Counted from the first letter of the stretch, positions 7,193 to 20,610 are shown. The stretch is DNA of 42,557 bases from Armatimonadota bacterium (GCA_022563855.1 JADFMN010000005.1:196623-239179), one strand, 5' to 3'. Made by a program: numbers and translations. The notes: generated from the sequence alone by a model not told the origin.

Positions 7193-9597
7193 CCGCCGAC
7201 GCTGCAGAACTGCTGCCATCCGATCGGACTTCCCGGCGGCGCTGCGCTTGGCCTGGCGTAGTCGAACGTCGTTCCCGCAGGACGGAAGAGGAACCTCTCG
7301 ATCTCCTCATCGACCAGCGCCTTCTTCGGATCAGAGAGGTCCATCCTGTTCTTGATGGAAACCAGTTGCTCCCGAGCTGCCGCCCGGAGGTGGATTGAGT
7401 TCGAAGTGTCTGCCGCCAGCTGCATCAGCCTGTTCAGGTACAGCTTCCGCAACGCCCATCCGACCGGGCTGATATCGCGCCGCGCCCACGACGGGCCGAA
7501 TACGACCTCGGTTGTCGTGCCGAGAACTTCGTCGATGCCGGGGAGGTCGGCGCGGGGCCTCGTCTGTTGGATCACCCGCTCTAGCCTTGTCGGGTTGAGC
7601 AGAAACCTCAAGACGGTGTCCGCCGCAGCCTCTGACGCGGTTACCGGATCGAAGGTGGGGCTTGTCCGTGTTCCGAATATCTCGCGGTTCCCGCCGAAGC
7701 CGTACGGTCGAGGGCCGATCAGTTGTACGACGTTGTGCGGCACGGTCAGGAAGTCTTCCTCCAAGCACTCCATCAGCGCATTGAGCGCATCGCGCTGCAG
7801 GCTGGCGGGCACGAGGGTGAACGGTCGCACTCCGTCGCTGTTCACCGTGTGCGCGTAGTACACGCCGCCGATCGCCTTCGCGGCGGCCTCGACCTGGTAG
7901 CGGTGGTAAAGGAAGATCGGAACGAACACCTCCTGGAGCATCGACAGCGGCTGGTCGTTTGCGAGATTGCGCCTGCCGAAGTTCTTGAGCGCGATTTCGC
8001 GAACGGCCATCGTCTCGCGCAGTCCTTCGACCGCGTCCCGCCCGTTGTCCCAAAGGCTTGCTCTCGGGTCGGCGGCGCCTGCTGAGCGGGCGTCCTGGTC
8101 GCTCAGGAAGAGCAGGCCGCGCCTCTGTCCATCGCGTATGATTCGCTCAAGCTCTTCGTCCTCGTTGCTCGTGAACTGCGAGTACATCCACTTCACCGCG
8201 TGCTTGTCGTACACGCCGATCCCTACGTCGTAGACCTCGCTGACGTCGAGCTGATCGCCATCGACGCGGACGAGCGGCGCGGGGTAGTCCATCACCGAGC
8301 CTCGTCCGTAGGTGCTCGCCGCGAAATTGTGAGCGAGGCCGATCGTGTGTCCAACTTCATGGGCTGAAAGTTGGCGAATTCGCGCGAGGGCAAGCTCCAC
8401 CGGGTCGTCCGCGTCTCCGCTTCCGGTCTTCTCGACGCCGAGCAGGCCTTCGAAGATCAGGCGGTCTTGCCGCACTCGAAGTGAGCCGAGCGAGACGTGG
8501 CCTTTGATGATCTCGCCGGTTCTCGGATCCCTGACGGACGCGCCGTAGGACCAGCCGCGCGTGGAGCGGTGGACCCACTGGATGACGTTGTAGCGAATGT
8601 CGAGCGGGTGGGCGTCTTCGGGGAGGACCTTGACCTGGAACGCGTTGATGAAGCCTGCCTCCTCGAACGCTTCGTTCCACCAGCTAGCGCCCTCGATGAG
8701 CGCGGACCTTACCGGCTCTGGCGCGGCGTGGTCGACGTAATAAATGATCGGCTCGATCGGCTCGGACATCGCGGCGTTCGGATCCCCTTTCTCAAGTCGG
8801 TGTCGAGCGATGAACCGCTTGCTGATCGACTCGCTGAGCGGAACGGTGTAGTCGAGGTACGAGATTCCGAATGCGCCGATGCGGGTGTCGGCCTCGCGCC
8901 TCTGATAGCCGTCGTCGGGGAGCTCGACGATCGAGACGTGCTGCACGAGGCTCCAGCTTTCGGGGATTTCAGTCGTCGCGCGCACGAAGTTGCCGGGGCC
9001 GGAGACCTTGAACGTCAGGAACGCTTCGAACTCCAGGTTCTTCGGGAACGAGAGGCACTGCTCGAAGTCGATCGCGCTCTTTCCGGCATCGATGCTGGCA
9101 GAGCCCTGTCCGGCGAGCGATCGCCCCACATGGTGTGCGTCGCGCAGGACGAACGAGGTCAGATCGATCAGCAGGTTGCCGTCGTCGTCCTCGGCCTCTA
9201 TCTTGGTCGCCCAGAGGACCGATGGTGCGAACGCCTCGGCCACGGATCGCCGTTCGGCTGGCGACCCCTGTTCGGCGCGGAAACCGAGGTTGGGGACGAA
9301 GAAGACGATCTTGTCGGCCATCCGCTTGATCTCGACGACGTAGGACGGGCCGAGTTGGCCGCGGTCGAGCCCGACGTCGTTCGACCCGAGCCCCGTTCGG
9401 ATCGCGCTGAGCATCAGGAACTCGCGCATGTCCTGGGGCCGGATCAGCATCATCAGCTTGTTCGCCTTGGCTTCGTGGAACGTAGTCAGGAGCCCGTCGT
9501 GCCGCTCCATGCCCTCGGTCATCTCTTCGATCGGAGTCTGCCCAAGCGCCAGGGCGCTCAGGGCGAGAACTGTCAAGACGATCATCGCGCGCGTCAT
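7189..9597 (-). CDS. Secreted zinc metalloprotease (DUF5117/DUF5118-like)
   Basis: From ATG at 9597 the product is 802 residues and starts with a signal peptide (MTRAMIVLTVLALSALALGQ). The active site is HEVGHTIGLAHN: zinc ligands H413, H417 and H423 and catalytic E414. This extended HExxHxxGxxH pattern is metzincin-like. The overall layout resembles large zinc-dependent proteases with DUF5117 and DUF5118 domains, and it probably degrades extracellular proteins. The reading frame stays open upstream to 10200, but that 201-codon extension is translated dispersed repeat and precedes the signal peptide, so it is not real. TATAAG (9605-9610) lies seven bases before the ATG with no SD, suggesting a near-leaderless transcript. 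Confidence 0.85.
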   Translation of the reverse strand: MTRAMIVLTVLALSALALGQTPIEEMTEGMERHDGLLTTFHEAKANKLMMLIRPQDMREFLMLSAIRTGLGSNDVGLDRGQLGPSYVVEIKRMADKIVFFVPNLGFRAEQGSPAERRSVAEAFAPSVLWATKIEAEDDDGNLLIDLTSFVLRDAHHVGRSLAGQGSASIDAGKSAIDFEQCLSFPKNLEFEAFLTFKVSGPGNFVRATTEIPESWSLVQHVSIVELPDDGYQRREADTRIGAFGISYLDYTVPLSESISKRFIARHRLEKGDPNAAMSEPIEPIIYYVDHAAPEPVRSALIEGASWWNEAFEEAGFINAFQVKVLPEDAHPLDIRYNVIQWVHRSTRGWSYGASVRDPRTGEIIKGHVSLGSLRVRQDRLIFEGLLGVEKTGSGDADDPVELALARIRQLSAHEVGHTIGLAHNFAASTYGRGSVMDYPAPLVRVDGDQLDVSEVYDVGIGVYDKHAVKWMYSQFTSNEDEELERIIRDGQRRGLLFLSDQDARSAGAADPRASLWDNGRDAVEGLRETMAVREIALKNFGRRNLANDQPLSMLQEVFVPIFLYHRYQVEAAAKAIGGVYYAHTVNSDGVRPFTLVPASLQRDALNALMECLEEDFLTVPHNVVQLIGPRPYGFGGNREIFGTRTSPTFDPVTASEAAADTVLRFLLNPTRLERVIQQTRPRADLPGIDEVLGTTTEVVFGPSWARRDISPVGWALRKLYLNRLMQLAADTSNSIHLRAAAREQLVSIKNRMDLSDPKKALVDEEIERFLFRPAGTTFDYARPSAAPPGSPIGWQQFCSVGG

Positions 9598-9701
9598 GAT
9601 TGTTCTTATACTCGAAACGGGGCGTTCAGGGTCGAGGATCGAGGGTCTAGGGTCGAGGGGAGTTGGCAGTTTGCAGTGACCAGTTTGCAAAAGGATGATC
9701 A

Positions 9702-9782
9702 GGGGCGACTGCTTGGCGACGACCAGGCGACGGCGAAGCGGCCGACGCATCCAAGGGAGGGCGAGCGTCCCCGCGAGCCGCG
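9702..9782 (+). repeat. About 78-bp dispersed repeat, copy 1
   Basis: This unit starts GGGGCGACTGCTTGGCGACG and ends in the GGGAGGGCGAGCGTCCCCGC block. It recurs at 9885 with only a few differences. The terminal block also occurs inside hutI at 16691. A shorter relative of its first half (ACCAGGCGAC) occurs near 27411 and 29514. Confidence 0.85.
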
Positions 9783-9789
9783 GCCTGGC

Positions 9790-9877
9790 GAGTGCCGAGT
9801 GCCGAGTGCTGAATGCTGAGTGCTGAGTGCGGAGTGCTGAGTGCTGAATGCTGAATGCTGAATGCTGATTGCTGAAC
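9790..9877 (+). repeat. Heptamer tandem array 1 (GTGCTGA-like)
   Basis: About twelve units of a degenerate 7-bp repeat, (A/G)TGC(T/C)GA, run head to tail. Because 7 and 3 are coprime, it stays open in all frames and creates spurious 'QHSALST' peptides. Confidence 0.85.
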
Positions 9878-9884
9878 GATGCAC

Positions 9885-9963
9885 GGGGCGACTGCTTGGC
9901 GACGACCAGGCGACGGCGAAGTGGCCGACGCATCCAAGGGAGGGCGAGCATCCTTGCGAGCCG
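9885..9963 (+). repeat. About 78-bp dispersed repeat, copy 2
   Basis: Near-identical to the copy at 9702, with a few substitutions mainly in the terminal block (GCATCCTTGCG instead of GCGTCCCCGCG). The two copies bracket the first heptamer array. Confidence 0.85.
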
Positions 9964-10040
9964 CACCTGTGACTTGGCGATGTGTTGCAGATGGACTTCA
10001 TGGCTACCCCGCACGGTCATCGGGGCAACCATGCCACGCG

Positions 10041-10096
10041 CCGAGTGCCGAGTGCTGAATGCTGAGTGCTGAGTGCTGAGTGCGGAGTGCTGAGTG
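10041..10096 (+). repeat. Heptamer tandem array 2
   Basis: About eight units of the same degenerate heptamer as at 9790, again next to a dispersed-repeat copy. Confidence 0.85.
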
Positions 10097-10105
10097 ATGC
10101 GACGA

Positions 10106-10176
10106 GTCCCCTCAACCGTCATCCTGAGCGAGCCTGTCCTGAGCGGATCGAAGGAAAGGAGCGCGGTTGAGGGGAC
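10106..10176. repeat. Hairpin element with TCCTGAGC...TCGAAGGA core
   Basis: The arms GTCCCCTCAACCG (10106-10118) and CGGTTGAGGGGAC (10164-10176) are perfect 13-bp complements. They enclose two TCCTGAGCG cores and GGATCGAAGGA. Related elements with different but self-complementary arms lie at 31171 and 31287. Confidence 0.8.
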
Positions 10177-10468
10177 GGCACTCTCCGCCTGATTCGACAA
10201 TCACCACTTTCTGGCCGTCTGGGCGACGGCGAAGCGGGCGGCGGCACCCGATGGAGGGCGCTGCTCCGTCGGCGCCCCGGAGCGTAGCGTAAAAAAACGC
10301 ACGACTCGGATGCTCACGGGCTATCGCGCCGTTCGCTGTTCGCGATTCTCCCGAACTGCCGAACCTCCGAACTCCCGAACGCGACCTAATCCTGCGTTGA
10401 GAATGGACGATATGTTGTAGATGAAGTTCATGGCTGTCACGCACGATCATCGGGACAACCATGCCACC

Positions 10469-10585
10469 CGTCGCTGAATTGGTGGTTGCAGTAACCGAAC
10501 CGAGGGCGTCGTGGAGGTAGTTCGTCCGCGTCCCTCCCGAGGACTCGCCTCGAATCCTCCCGTTCACGGTGTAATAGCTCTTCAC
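10469..10585 (-). pseudogene. RHS/YD-repeat core fragment
   Basis: The first 39 codons (YYTVNGRIRGES, then YLHDALGSVTATTN) match the conserved end of RHS-repeat cores, the barrel-like shells of polymorphic toxins. Normally hundreds of residues precede this segment and a toxin domain follows it. Here it starts at an ATG that overlaps the lipoprotein stop, and it runs straight into a dispersed repeat at 10472; the frame then stays open through repeats to 10112. It is therefore a displaced fragment, not a working gene. Confidence 0.75.
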
Positions 10586-11142
10586 GGCGTAGCCGGCCTC
10601 CAGTCAGTTATTTTTCTCCATTTCACATACACGTCGATACTTGGAAGTTCGATTTGGCCGATTTCGCTTTGATCTGTGAATCCATAGTTTGGTGCCGAAC
10701 CGTTAACATTTTTATCGTCGTAGTACAAGTCACATCGGTGCCAACCGTTCCGGGAATTCGATGAATCAAGAAACGACTGTAAGCCAAGGTATCCAACGAT
10801 TGAATCGTTGGGGTTTAGGGTCTCCCAGGCTCCCGTATCCATCGTGGGTGAGTAAGTGTAGGCGCGCCTGACAATTGCACCCGATCTCACATAGAGAGTC
10901 CAGTCCGAATCCGGGGCGTATGCAGTTATTGTATTAGATGAGAGGTTTGTTATTGATACTTCAATGTATATTTTGTTCGAAGAGAACTCATCTGTGGTCC
11001 GATTCAACGTGACTTGAAAGTCGCCAGAAACCGCGACTGCGCTAGCAGCCCCGGAAGGCTCTCCGCCATCTCCTGGCGCAGTGCAGCCTAGTAGTGCAAG
11101 AGGGGTCAGGAAGGCAATAAGAGAAGGCAATCTCGAACGCAT
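10582..11142 (-). CDS. Hypothetical lipoprotein (possible immunity protein of an RHS remnant)
   Basis: The 186-residue product begins with a lipoprotein signal (LTPLALLGC with the lipobox Cys) and a Gly/Ser-rich linker, followed by a beta-rich domain of unknown family (DFQVTLNRTTDEF, then YIEVSITNLSSNT). Its 5' end overlaps the HEMGH fragment by 37 bases and its 3' end overlaps the RHS core fragment by four. That is the order toxin tip, partner gene, displaced core seen in RHS loci. The gene looks richer in A+T than its neighbours, consistent with transfer. The last residues (DWRPATP) may come from fusion with the RHS fragment. The immunity role is inference from position only. Confidence 0.6.
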   Translation of the reverse strand: MRSRLPSLIAFLTPLALLGCTAPGDGGEPSGAASAVAVSGDFQVTLNRTTDEFSSNKIYIEVSITNLSSNTITAYAPDSDWTLYVRSGAIVRRAYTYSPTMDTGAWETLNPNDSIVGYLGLQSFLDSSNSRNGWHRCDLYYDDKNVNGSAPNYGFTDQSEIGQIELPSIDVYVKWRKITDWRPATP

Positions 11143-11309
11143 TTGGCATACTCGTTTAGGTCTGTTTGACTAGGACCGTCGTCGTCATGGGAATTGCAAC
11201 CCGGCCCACAAATGTGCCCCATCTCATGAAACATCGTGAATACACTCCATTGGCAACCGGCAGACGGGCGGGTGGCATGGTTGTCCGAATGCCCGTGTAA
11301 GGCAACCAT
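11106..11309 (-). pseudogene. Truncated HExxH metallopeptidase tip (possible RHS toxin remnant)
   Basis: Only about 45 residues look like real protein: VFTMFHEMGHICGPGC followed by NEYAKCVRDC. HEMGH is a zinc-peptidase core with nearby Cys residues. The upstream part of the frame is an inverted copy of the GGCATGGTTG dispersed repeat, so the rest of the gene has been lost. It is the likely tip of a polymorphic toxin whose partner is the overlapping lipoprotein. Confidence 0.5.
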
Positions 11310-11344
11310 GATCGCGCCTCTTTACTATCAGTCACCAGATTAGC

Positions 11345-12793
11345 CTACCCAGTCAAATCCTTGATGACATTCCCACCGACATCCGTCAGACGGAAGTCCC
11401 GGCCTTGATACCGATATGTCAGCCGAGTGTGGTCCATGCCCATCTGGTGGAGGATCGTTGCGTGAAGGTCGTTGATGTGTACCGGGTTTTCGACGATATT
11501 GTAGCCGAGTTCGTCGGTCAGGCCGTATGAGACGCCGGGCTTGATCCCTCCCCCGGCCATCCACATCGTGAACGCGCGCGGGTGGTGGTCGCGGCCTTTG
11601 AACTTCGACCCGCCGCGAGCCTCGTTCATCGGCGTCCGGCCGAACTCGCCGCCCCAGACGACGATCGTCTCGTCGAGCAGTCCGCGCTGCTTGAGGTCTT
11701 TGATCAGGGCTGCGATCGGCTGGTCGATCTGTTTGCACAGCACGGGAAGGCCGCCGTCGATAGACTCACCCTGATTGGTTCCGTGGTGATCCCAACCGCG
11801 GTGGTAAAGCTGGACGAACCGCACGCCCCTTTCGACCAGCCGGCGAGCAAGCAGGCAGTTGTTCGCGAAGCTCCGTGCCCCCGGATCGGTTCCGTACGCG
11901 ATGTGCGTCGCCTCGGATTCGCCTGAGATGTCCATCAGTTCCGGGACGCTCGTCTGCATCCGGTACGCGAGTTCGTACTGGGCGATGCGCGTTTGGATTT
12001 CCGGATCGAGCGTCTCCTCGTACCGCATCTGGTTCAGATCACGGATGGCATCAAACGTGTCGCGCCGCACGCCGTCGGTCACGCCCTCGGGGTTTGTCAC
12101 GAACAGCACCGGGTCGCCCTCAGACCGGAACTGCACGCCTTGAAAAACGCTCGGCAGGAACCCGCTGCCCCAGCACGCCTTGCCGCCGTCCGGGTTGGCG
12201 ATCCCGGAGATCAGAACGACGAACCCGGGCAGATCTGCGTTCTCACTGCCGAGCCCGTACGTCAGCCACGATCCCATGCTCGGCCTCCCGGGTATTCGGA
12301 AACCCGTGTTCATGAATATCTGCGCGGGGGCGTGATTGAACTGCTCCGTGTGCATCGAGCGAATAATGGACACGTCGTCGACGATCGTCTTGAAATGCGG
12401 CAGCAGTTCGGTCACCCACTGGCCCGATTCTCCACACTGTTCGAACTCGAACGGGGAGCCGAGCAGCTTTGGCGTGCCCCGGATGAACGCGAACCGTTCG
12501 CCTTCGAGGATATCCGCCGGGCAGTCCTCTCCATCAAGCTCCTGCAAGATCGGCTTCGGGTCGAACATGTCGACTTGCGACGGCGCGCCAGCCATGAACA
12601 GATAGATCACGTTCTTCGCCTTGGCAGGAAAGTGCGAAGGCTTTGCCGCTAGCGGATTGACGGGGTCCTGCGTTGGCAGAAGCGCCTTCACGCCCGGCTT
12701 CATGAGCAGCGAGGAGAGCGCAGTCGCGCCGATTCCGTATCCCATCTGCCGGAATAAAGCTCTGCGTGTGATGTTCTTCAGTGCGTTGATCAT
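11345..12793 (-). CDS. DUF1501 protein (Tat-exported sulfatase-like)
   Basis: ATG at 12793 lies seven bases after AAGGAG. Together with the stop of the upstream gene at 12798, this fixes the start and gives about 482 residues. A twin-arginine signal ([12 protein letters not shown] plus a hydrophobic stretch) heads the protein. The body has the DUF1501 hallmarks: [45 protein letters not shown] and [20 protein letters not shown]1501 proteins belong to the alkaline-phosphatase-like superfamily. They are almost always encoded beside PSD1 cytochromes in Planctomycetota and relatives, as here. The substrate is unknown; a role in periplasmic sugar or sulfate chemistry is inferred. Confidence 0.9.
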   Translation of the reverse strand: MINALKNITRRALFRQMGYGIGATALSSLLMKPGVKALLPTQDPVNPLAAKPSHFPAKAKNVIYLFMAGAPSQVDMFDPKPILQELDGEDCPADILEGERFAFIRGTPKLLGSPFEFEQCGESGQWVTELLPHFKTIVDDVSIIRSMHTEQFNHAPAQIFMNTGFRIPGRPSMGSWLTYGLGSENADLPGFVVLISGIANPDGGKACWGSGFLPSVFQGVQFRSEGDPVLFVTNPEGVTDGVRRDTFDAIRDLNQMRYEETLDPEIQTRIAQYELAYRMQTSVPELMDISGESEATHIAYGTDPGARSFANNCLLARRLVERGVRFVQLYHRGWDHHGTNQGESIDGGLPVLCKQIDQPIAALIKDLKQRGLLDETIVVWGGEFGRTPMNEARGGSKFKGRDHHPRAFTMWMAGGGIKPGVSYGLTDELGYNIVENPVHINDLHATILHQMGMDHTRLTYRYQGRDFRLTDVGGNVIKDLTG

Positions 12794-12797
12794 GTCG

Positions 12798-16115
<3,318 letters not shown>

Positions 16116-16175
16116 GATTCGCCGCCGTTCCATATCCTCTATCAGTAAAGCGCAACTTTGGGCCTGCAAGCAACG

Positions 16176-17420
16176 TTAGGCACGGAAAATCGCCCGTTCG
16201 CCGTTCTTGTAGATAGTGTGGACGTGGTCTACGCCGAAGAAGTATGGGATTTCGCGGTAGTCGTCGACGTCCCACGCGACTAGGTCGGCGACCGTTCCTT
16301 GCTTGATCTGTCCTCGATCTTTGTAGCCGAGGGCCGTTGCTGCGTTTTTGGTGCAGGCTAGCAGGGCTTCAGCGGGTGTCATGCCCATTTGTGTGCATGC
16401 GAGCGACATGATCATGGGGAGGCTAGGGGTCGGCGATGAGCCGGGGTTGAAGTCCGTGGCGAGCACGACCGGCAGGCCCTCGTCGATCATCTTCCTTGCG
16501 TCGGGATACTTGCCCAGTCCGAGCGCGTAAACGCTTCCGGGGAGGAGCACCGGGATGGTTCCGCTCTCTTTGAGGGCTTCTATTCCCGTGTCGGTCGTCT
16601 GCTCGAGGTGGTCGGCGGTGCTGGCGTTGAGCCGCGCCGCCAGCACTGCTCCGCCGGTCGAAAACTGGTCGACGTGCAGCCTTAACCGCAGGGAGGGCGA
16701 GCGTCCCCGCGAGCCGCGCTCGTCGCCGATACAGGTCTGGAGACCCGCGCTGCAATTTGCGAGCCGCTCGGCGTCTTCGTGCGAGAAGTACCCGTCTTCG
16801 ACGAACATATCGACCGCGACCGCAATGCCCTGTTCCATGACGGCGGGCATCATCGCGTCGCAAAGATAATCCATGTACGCCGCGCGATCGTCGAACTCCG
16901 GAGGCACGGCGTGCGCTCCGAGGAACGTCGCCTGTGTGTCGATCGGCGTTTCTTCATCGAGCCGCTTGATGACGCGTAGCATCTTCAGCTCGTCTTCGAG
17001 CGTCAGCCCGTACCCGCTCTTCATTTCTGCAGTCGTGGTGCCGGATCGGAACATCCAGTCGGCATGCTTCTTGGACTGGTCGAACAGCTCGCTTTCGGTC
17101 GCTTTGCGGACGGCGCGCATCGTCGCCTTGATCCCTCCGCCCGCGCTTGCGATCTCTTGGTAGCTTGCGCCCTTTGCGCGCATTTCGTACTCGTCCACCC
17201 GGCTCCCGGCGAACACCGCGTGCGTGTGCGCATCGATCAGCCCCGGCGTGACGACGCGACCGCCGACGTCTATAGTCTCAACATCCGGCGGAACTTGCTG
17301 GCCCTCTGAGACGGCTACGATCACCCCGTCCGAGACCAGCACCGTCGCGTCCTCGATCACTCCTGCCTCGGAACAGGTCGCGACCTGTCCGCAGTTCGTC
17401 AACGCGAAAGTGCCTGCCAT
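16176..17420 (-). CDS. hutI: Imidazolonepropionase (HutI) with an in-frame repeat insertion
   Basis: This enzyme hydrolyses 4-imidazolone-5-propanoate to N-formimino-glutamate, step three of histidine degradation. Metal-dependent amidohydrolase motifs are clear: GLIDAHTHAVFAGSR, RLHVDQFST, TADHLEQTTD and VVLATDFNPGSSPTPS. The frame is open back to a TTG at 17552, but that codon lies in a hairpin repeat and the first 44 residues contain repeat-like sequence; M45 (17420) begins the conserved fold. No SD is visible, so the start is uncertain. Between ANC and LRLRLHVDQF lie about 20 extra residues (SAGLQTCIGDERGSRGRSPS, 16692-16751) encoded by a dispersed repeat. Without them the length would be normal for the family. 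Confidence 0.92.
   Translation of the reverse strand: MAGTFALTNCGQVATCSEAGVIEDATVLVSDGVIVAVSEGQQVPPDVETIDVGGRVVTPGLIDAHTHAVFAGSRVDEYEMRAKGASYQEIASAGGGIKATMRAVRKATESELFDQSKKHADWMFRSGTTTAEMKSGYGLTLEDELKMLRVIKRLDEETPIDTQATFLGAHAVPPEFDDRAAYMDYLCDAMMPAVMEQGIAVAVDMFVEDGYFSHEDAERLANCSAGLQTCIGDERGSRGRSPSLRLRLHVDQFSTGGAVLAARLNASTADHLEQTTDTGIEALKESGTIPVLLPGSVYALGLGKYPDARKMIDEGLPVVLATDFNPGSSPTPSLPMIMSLACTQMGMTPAEALLACTKNAATALGYKDRGQIKQGTVADLVAWDVDDYREIPYFFGVDHVHTIYKNGERAIFRA
16692..16751 (-). repeat. Dispersed repeat inserted in frame in hutI
   Basis: The 60-bp segment encodes 20 residues with no counterpart in typical HutI. Its GGGAGGGCGAGCGTCCCCGC block followed by GAGCCGCG matches the repeat units at 9702 and 9885. 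Its other end (CAGGTCTGGAGACCCG) is a near-palindrome. The length is a multiple of three, so the frame is kept. Confidence 0.75.
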
Positions 17421-17534
17421 CGGCACAAGTTTGGCATTTGGGAGTGCTCCGACGCGTCGGAGCTTTCCACGGCGCAGTAGCACGAGCTTTGGGGGATCGT
17501 TCTCCTGGGCGACCTTTAGTGAGTTGTCACTTGC

Positions 17535-17602
17535 TTTGGACTGAGAGTCCAAAGGCAGGGATGCGGTCCTTCGACAAGCTCAGGAAAGAGTCCGCGCTCC
17601 GA
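17535..17602 (+). repeat. Composite hairpin repeat, copy 1
   Basis: The head is a perfect hairpin, TTTGGACT-GAG-AGTCCAAA. It is followed by GGGATGCGGTCCTTCGACAA, GCTCAGGA and GAGTCCGCGCTCCGA. It is nearly identical to 20769-20838 and to the inverted copy at 26895-26963. It lies between hutG and hutI. Confidence 0.85.
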
Positions 17603-17613
17603 GCGCTGCCATG

Positions 17614-17636
17614 CCTCCACACTCGCAGTGTGGAGG
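17614..17636. repeat. Palindromic repeat CCTCCACACT-CGC-AGTGTGGAGG
   Basis: A perfect 10-bp inverted repeat with a three-base loop. The same arms with loop TCG recur at 26792-26814. It could act as a weak terminator or processing site in the hutG-hutI gap. Confidence 0.85.
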
Positions 17637-17672
17637 GTTCTATCGTTGCCACCGGCTGTCCAGCGATGCCTG

Positions 17673-18579
17673 CTATCGCAGACGCGCGACAAGACCGCAT
17701 GCGAACGACAGGAGGAACATTCCAGTTGCTAGACAAGTGGTGTCGTTGATATCTTTCTCTGGATCGACTTCGACGAGGTCCATGGCCTTAACCTTCGGGT
17801 GGCGGCCCATGAGGAACGCGGCGCGTTTCACCTGCGAGGGCAAGAGCCCGCCCGGTCGCGCGCCGGGGCAGGCGGGGGCGAACGCGCGATCCAGTACGTC
17901 TACGTCGAGGTCGAAGTAGATCACGTCTGCCTTTTCGGCGATCGAGTCCAGCGCGTTTTCGATCGTCGCGTCGATTCCTGTTTCGTGCACGGTGTCCATC
18001 GTCGTAATTGCTATGCCTGCGTCGTCGGCGATGCGCTTGTACTCCTTTGAATTAGCGAACGACGCGATTCCGATCTGTACGATGTTCTCGCCTGGAAGTC
18101 CGTCGTCGAGCAGTGCGCGAACGGGGTTGCCGTTGATCAACCCGCCTTCGAGAGTGCGCAGGTCGAGGTGTTGGTCGAGTGTGACCAGGCCGCACCGGTT
18201 CAAGGGAACGCCGAGCCCGTGCATCGCAGGGCGCGTGATCCCGTTGTCGCCGCCGAGCAAGACGACGGCGCTGCACTCTGCCAATGCCCCGCGTACCGCA
18301 TCGCTGATCGGTGCCAAAGCCTCTTCCGGCTTCATCGCTGCAATCGGCAGATCGCCGAAGTCCTTGCACGCCAGCGACATCGCCTCGACGCCGTTCTCGA
18401 TGTCATAAGTGCTCAGCCGGTGCATCGCCTTTCGCACTGCCGCAGGCGCAAGGTCGCAACGACCAGGCGAGATCGAGTGGTTCAGCGGCGCACCGATCAG
18501 CCCGAGCGTCCCGACAGTGCTGTCGGAGGACGAGCCGGTCAGCCATGCGCTTGCGCGCGGCCAATGCGGGTCTTCGTAA

Positions 18580-18587
<8 letters not shown>
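17673..18587 (-). CDS. hutG: Formimidoylglutamase-like (arginase/ureohydrolase family), HutG
   Basis: It hydrolyses N-formimino-L-glutamate to glutamate and formamide, the last step of this histidine pathway, assigned from family plus operon position. ATG at 18587 overlaps the end of hutU by eight bases (ATGAGTAA), implying translational coupling, and gives 304 residues. Ureohydrolase metal-site blocks are [11 protein letters not shown] (residues 111-120), TLDQHLDLR (137-144) and [10 protein letters not shown] (224-233). In most family members the first block is GGDH/GGNH with a manganese-binding His; here it is Asn115. The remaining acidic and His ligands are present. The frame opens 11 codons earlier, but the coupled ATG is preferred. 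Confidence 0.85.
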
Positions 18588-20226
<1,639 letters not shown>

Positions 20227-20511
20227 GGCCGTATTTTACTGGGGTTCGGAAGTTCGGGGGTTCGGGAGTTCGGATTGGCTCGGGTTTGTTTTCGGGATTC
20301 GTGACTCGTAACTCGGGACTCGGGACTTCCGACTTACGTGTTCCGATGGAGGGTCGTTCTCCTGGGCGACCTTGGCTTTGGCTTGCAGTGTGTTTCCGCT
20401 TGCGACCCCCTCACCTCAATCCTCTCGCTCCAGGGGAGAGGAGGCTGAAACCCGGAGCCCCGCGTTGGAGCGTGGCGCGTCATCCTGAGCGGATCGAAGG
20501 ATCATGCGACA

Positions 20512-20610
20512 CCGCGCCTTTGACTCACGGGCTACCGCGCCTTTGACTCACGGGCTACCGCGCCTTTGACTCACGGGCTACCGCGCCTTTGACTCACGGG
20601 CTACCGCGCC
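20512..20610 (+). repeat. 23-bp tandem array, 4.3 copies
   Basis: Four identical units of CCGCGCCTTTGACTCACGGG plus CTA begin at 20512, 20535, 20558 and 20581, followed by a 7-bp partial unit. A diverged single unit appears near 10315. Perfect identity between units suggests recent expansion. Confidence 0.95.

Larger units (their letters stand above)
9598..10104. repeat. Gene-free stretch of dispersed and tandem repeats
   Basis: This 0.5-kb stretch upstream of the metalloprotease holds no gene. It contains two copies of a roughly 78-bp direct repeat (9702 and 9885), two heptamer arrays, and a copy of the GGCATGGTTG repeat (9978-10040). The protease promoter sits at its left end. Confidence 0.8.

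Noticed and set aside
8497-9819. 440-codon plus-strand ORF opposite the metalloprotease
   Set aside because: It is the antisense shadow of the protease coding region in GC-rich DNA, rich in Val, Asp and Arg, and has no motifs.
9790-10096. CRISPR array
   Set aside because: The 7-bp units are contiguous with no unique spacers.
9598-10200. A 201-codon N-terminal extension of the metalloprotease frame
   Set aside because: It translates heptamer and dispersed repeats and lies in front of a clear signal peptide starting at 9597.
17421-17552. TTG at 17552 as the hutI start
   Set aside because: The TTG lies in the palindromic head of a dispersed repeat and the first 44 residues are not conserved HutI sequence.
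20512-20610. CRISPR or iteron origin
   Set aside because: The 23-bp units abut directly without spacers, and no cas, rep or DnaA-box pattern is near.
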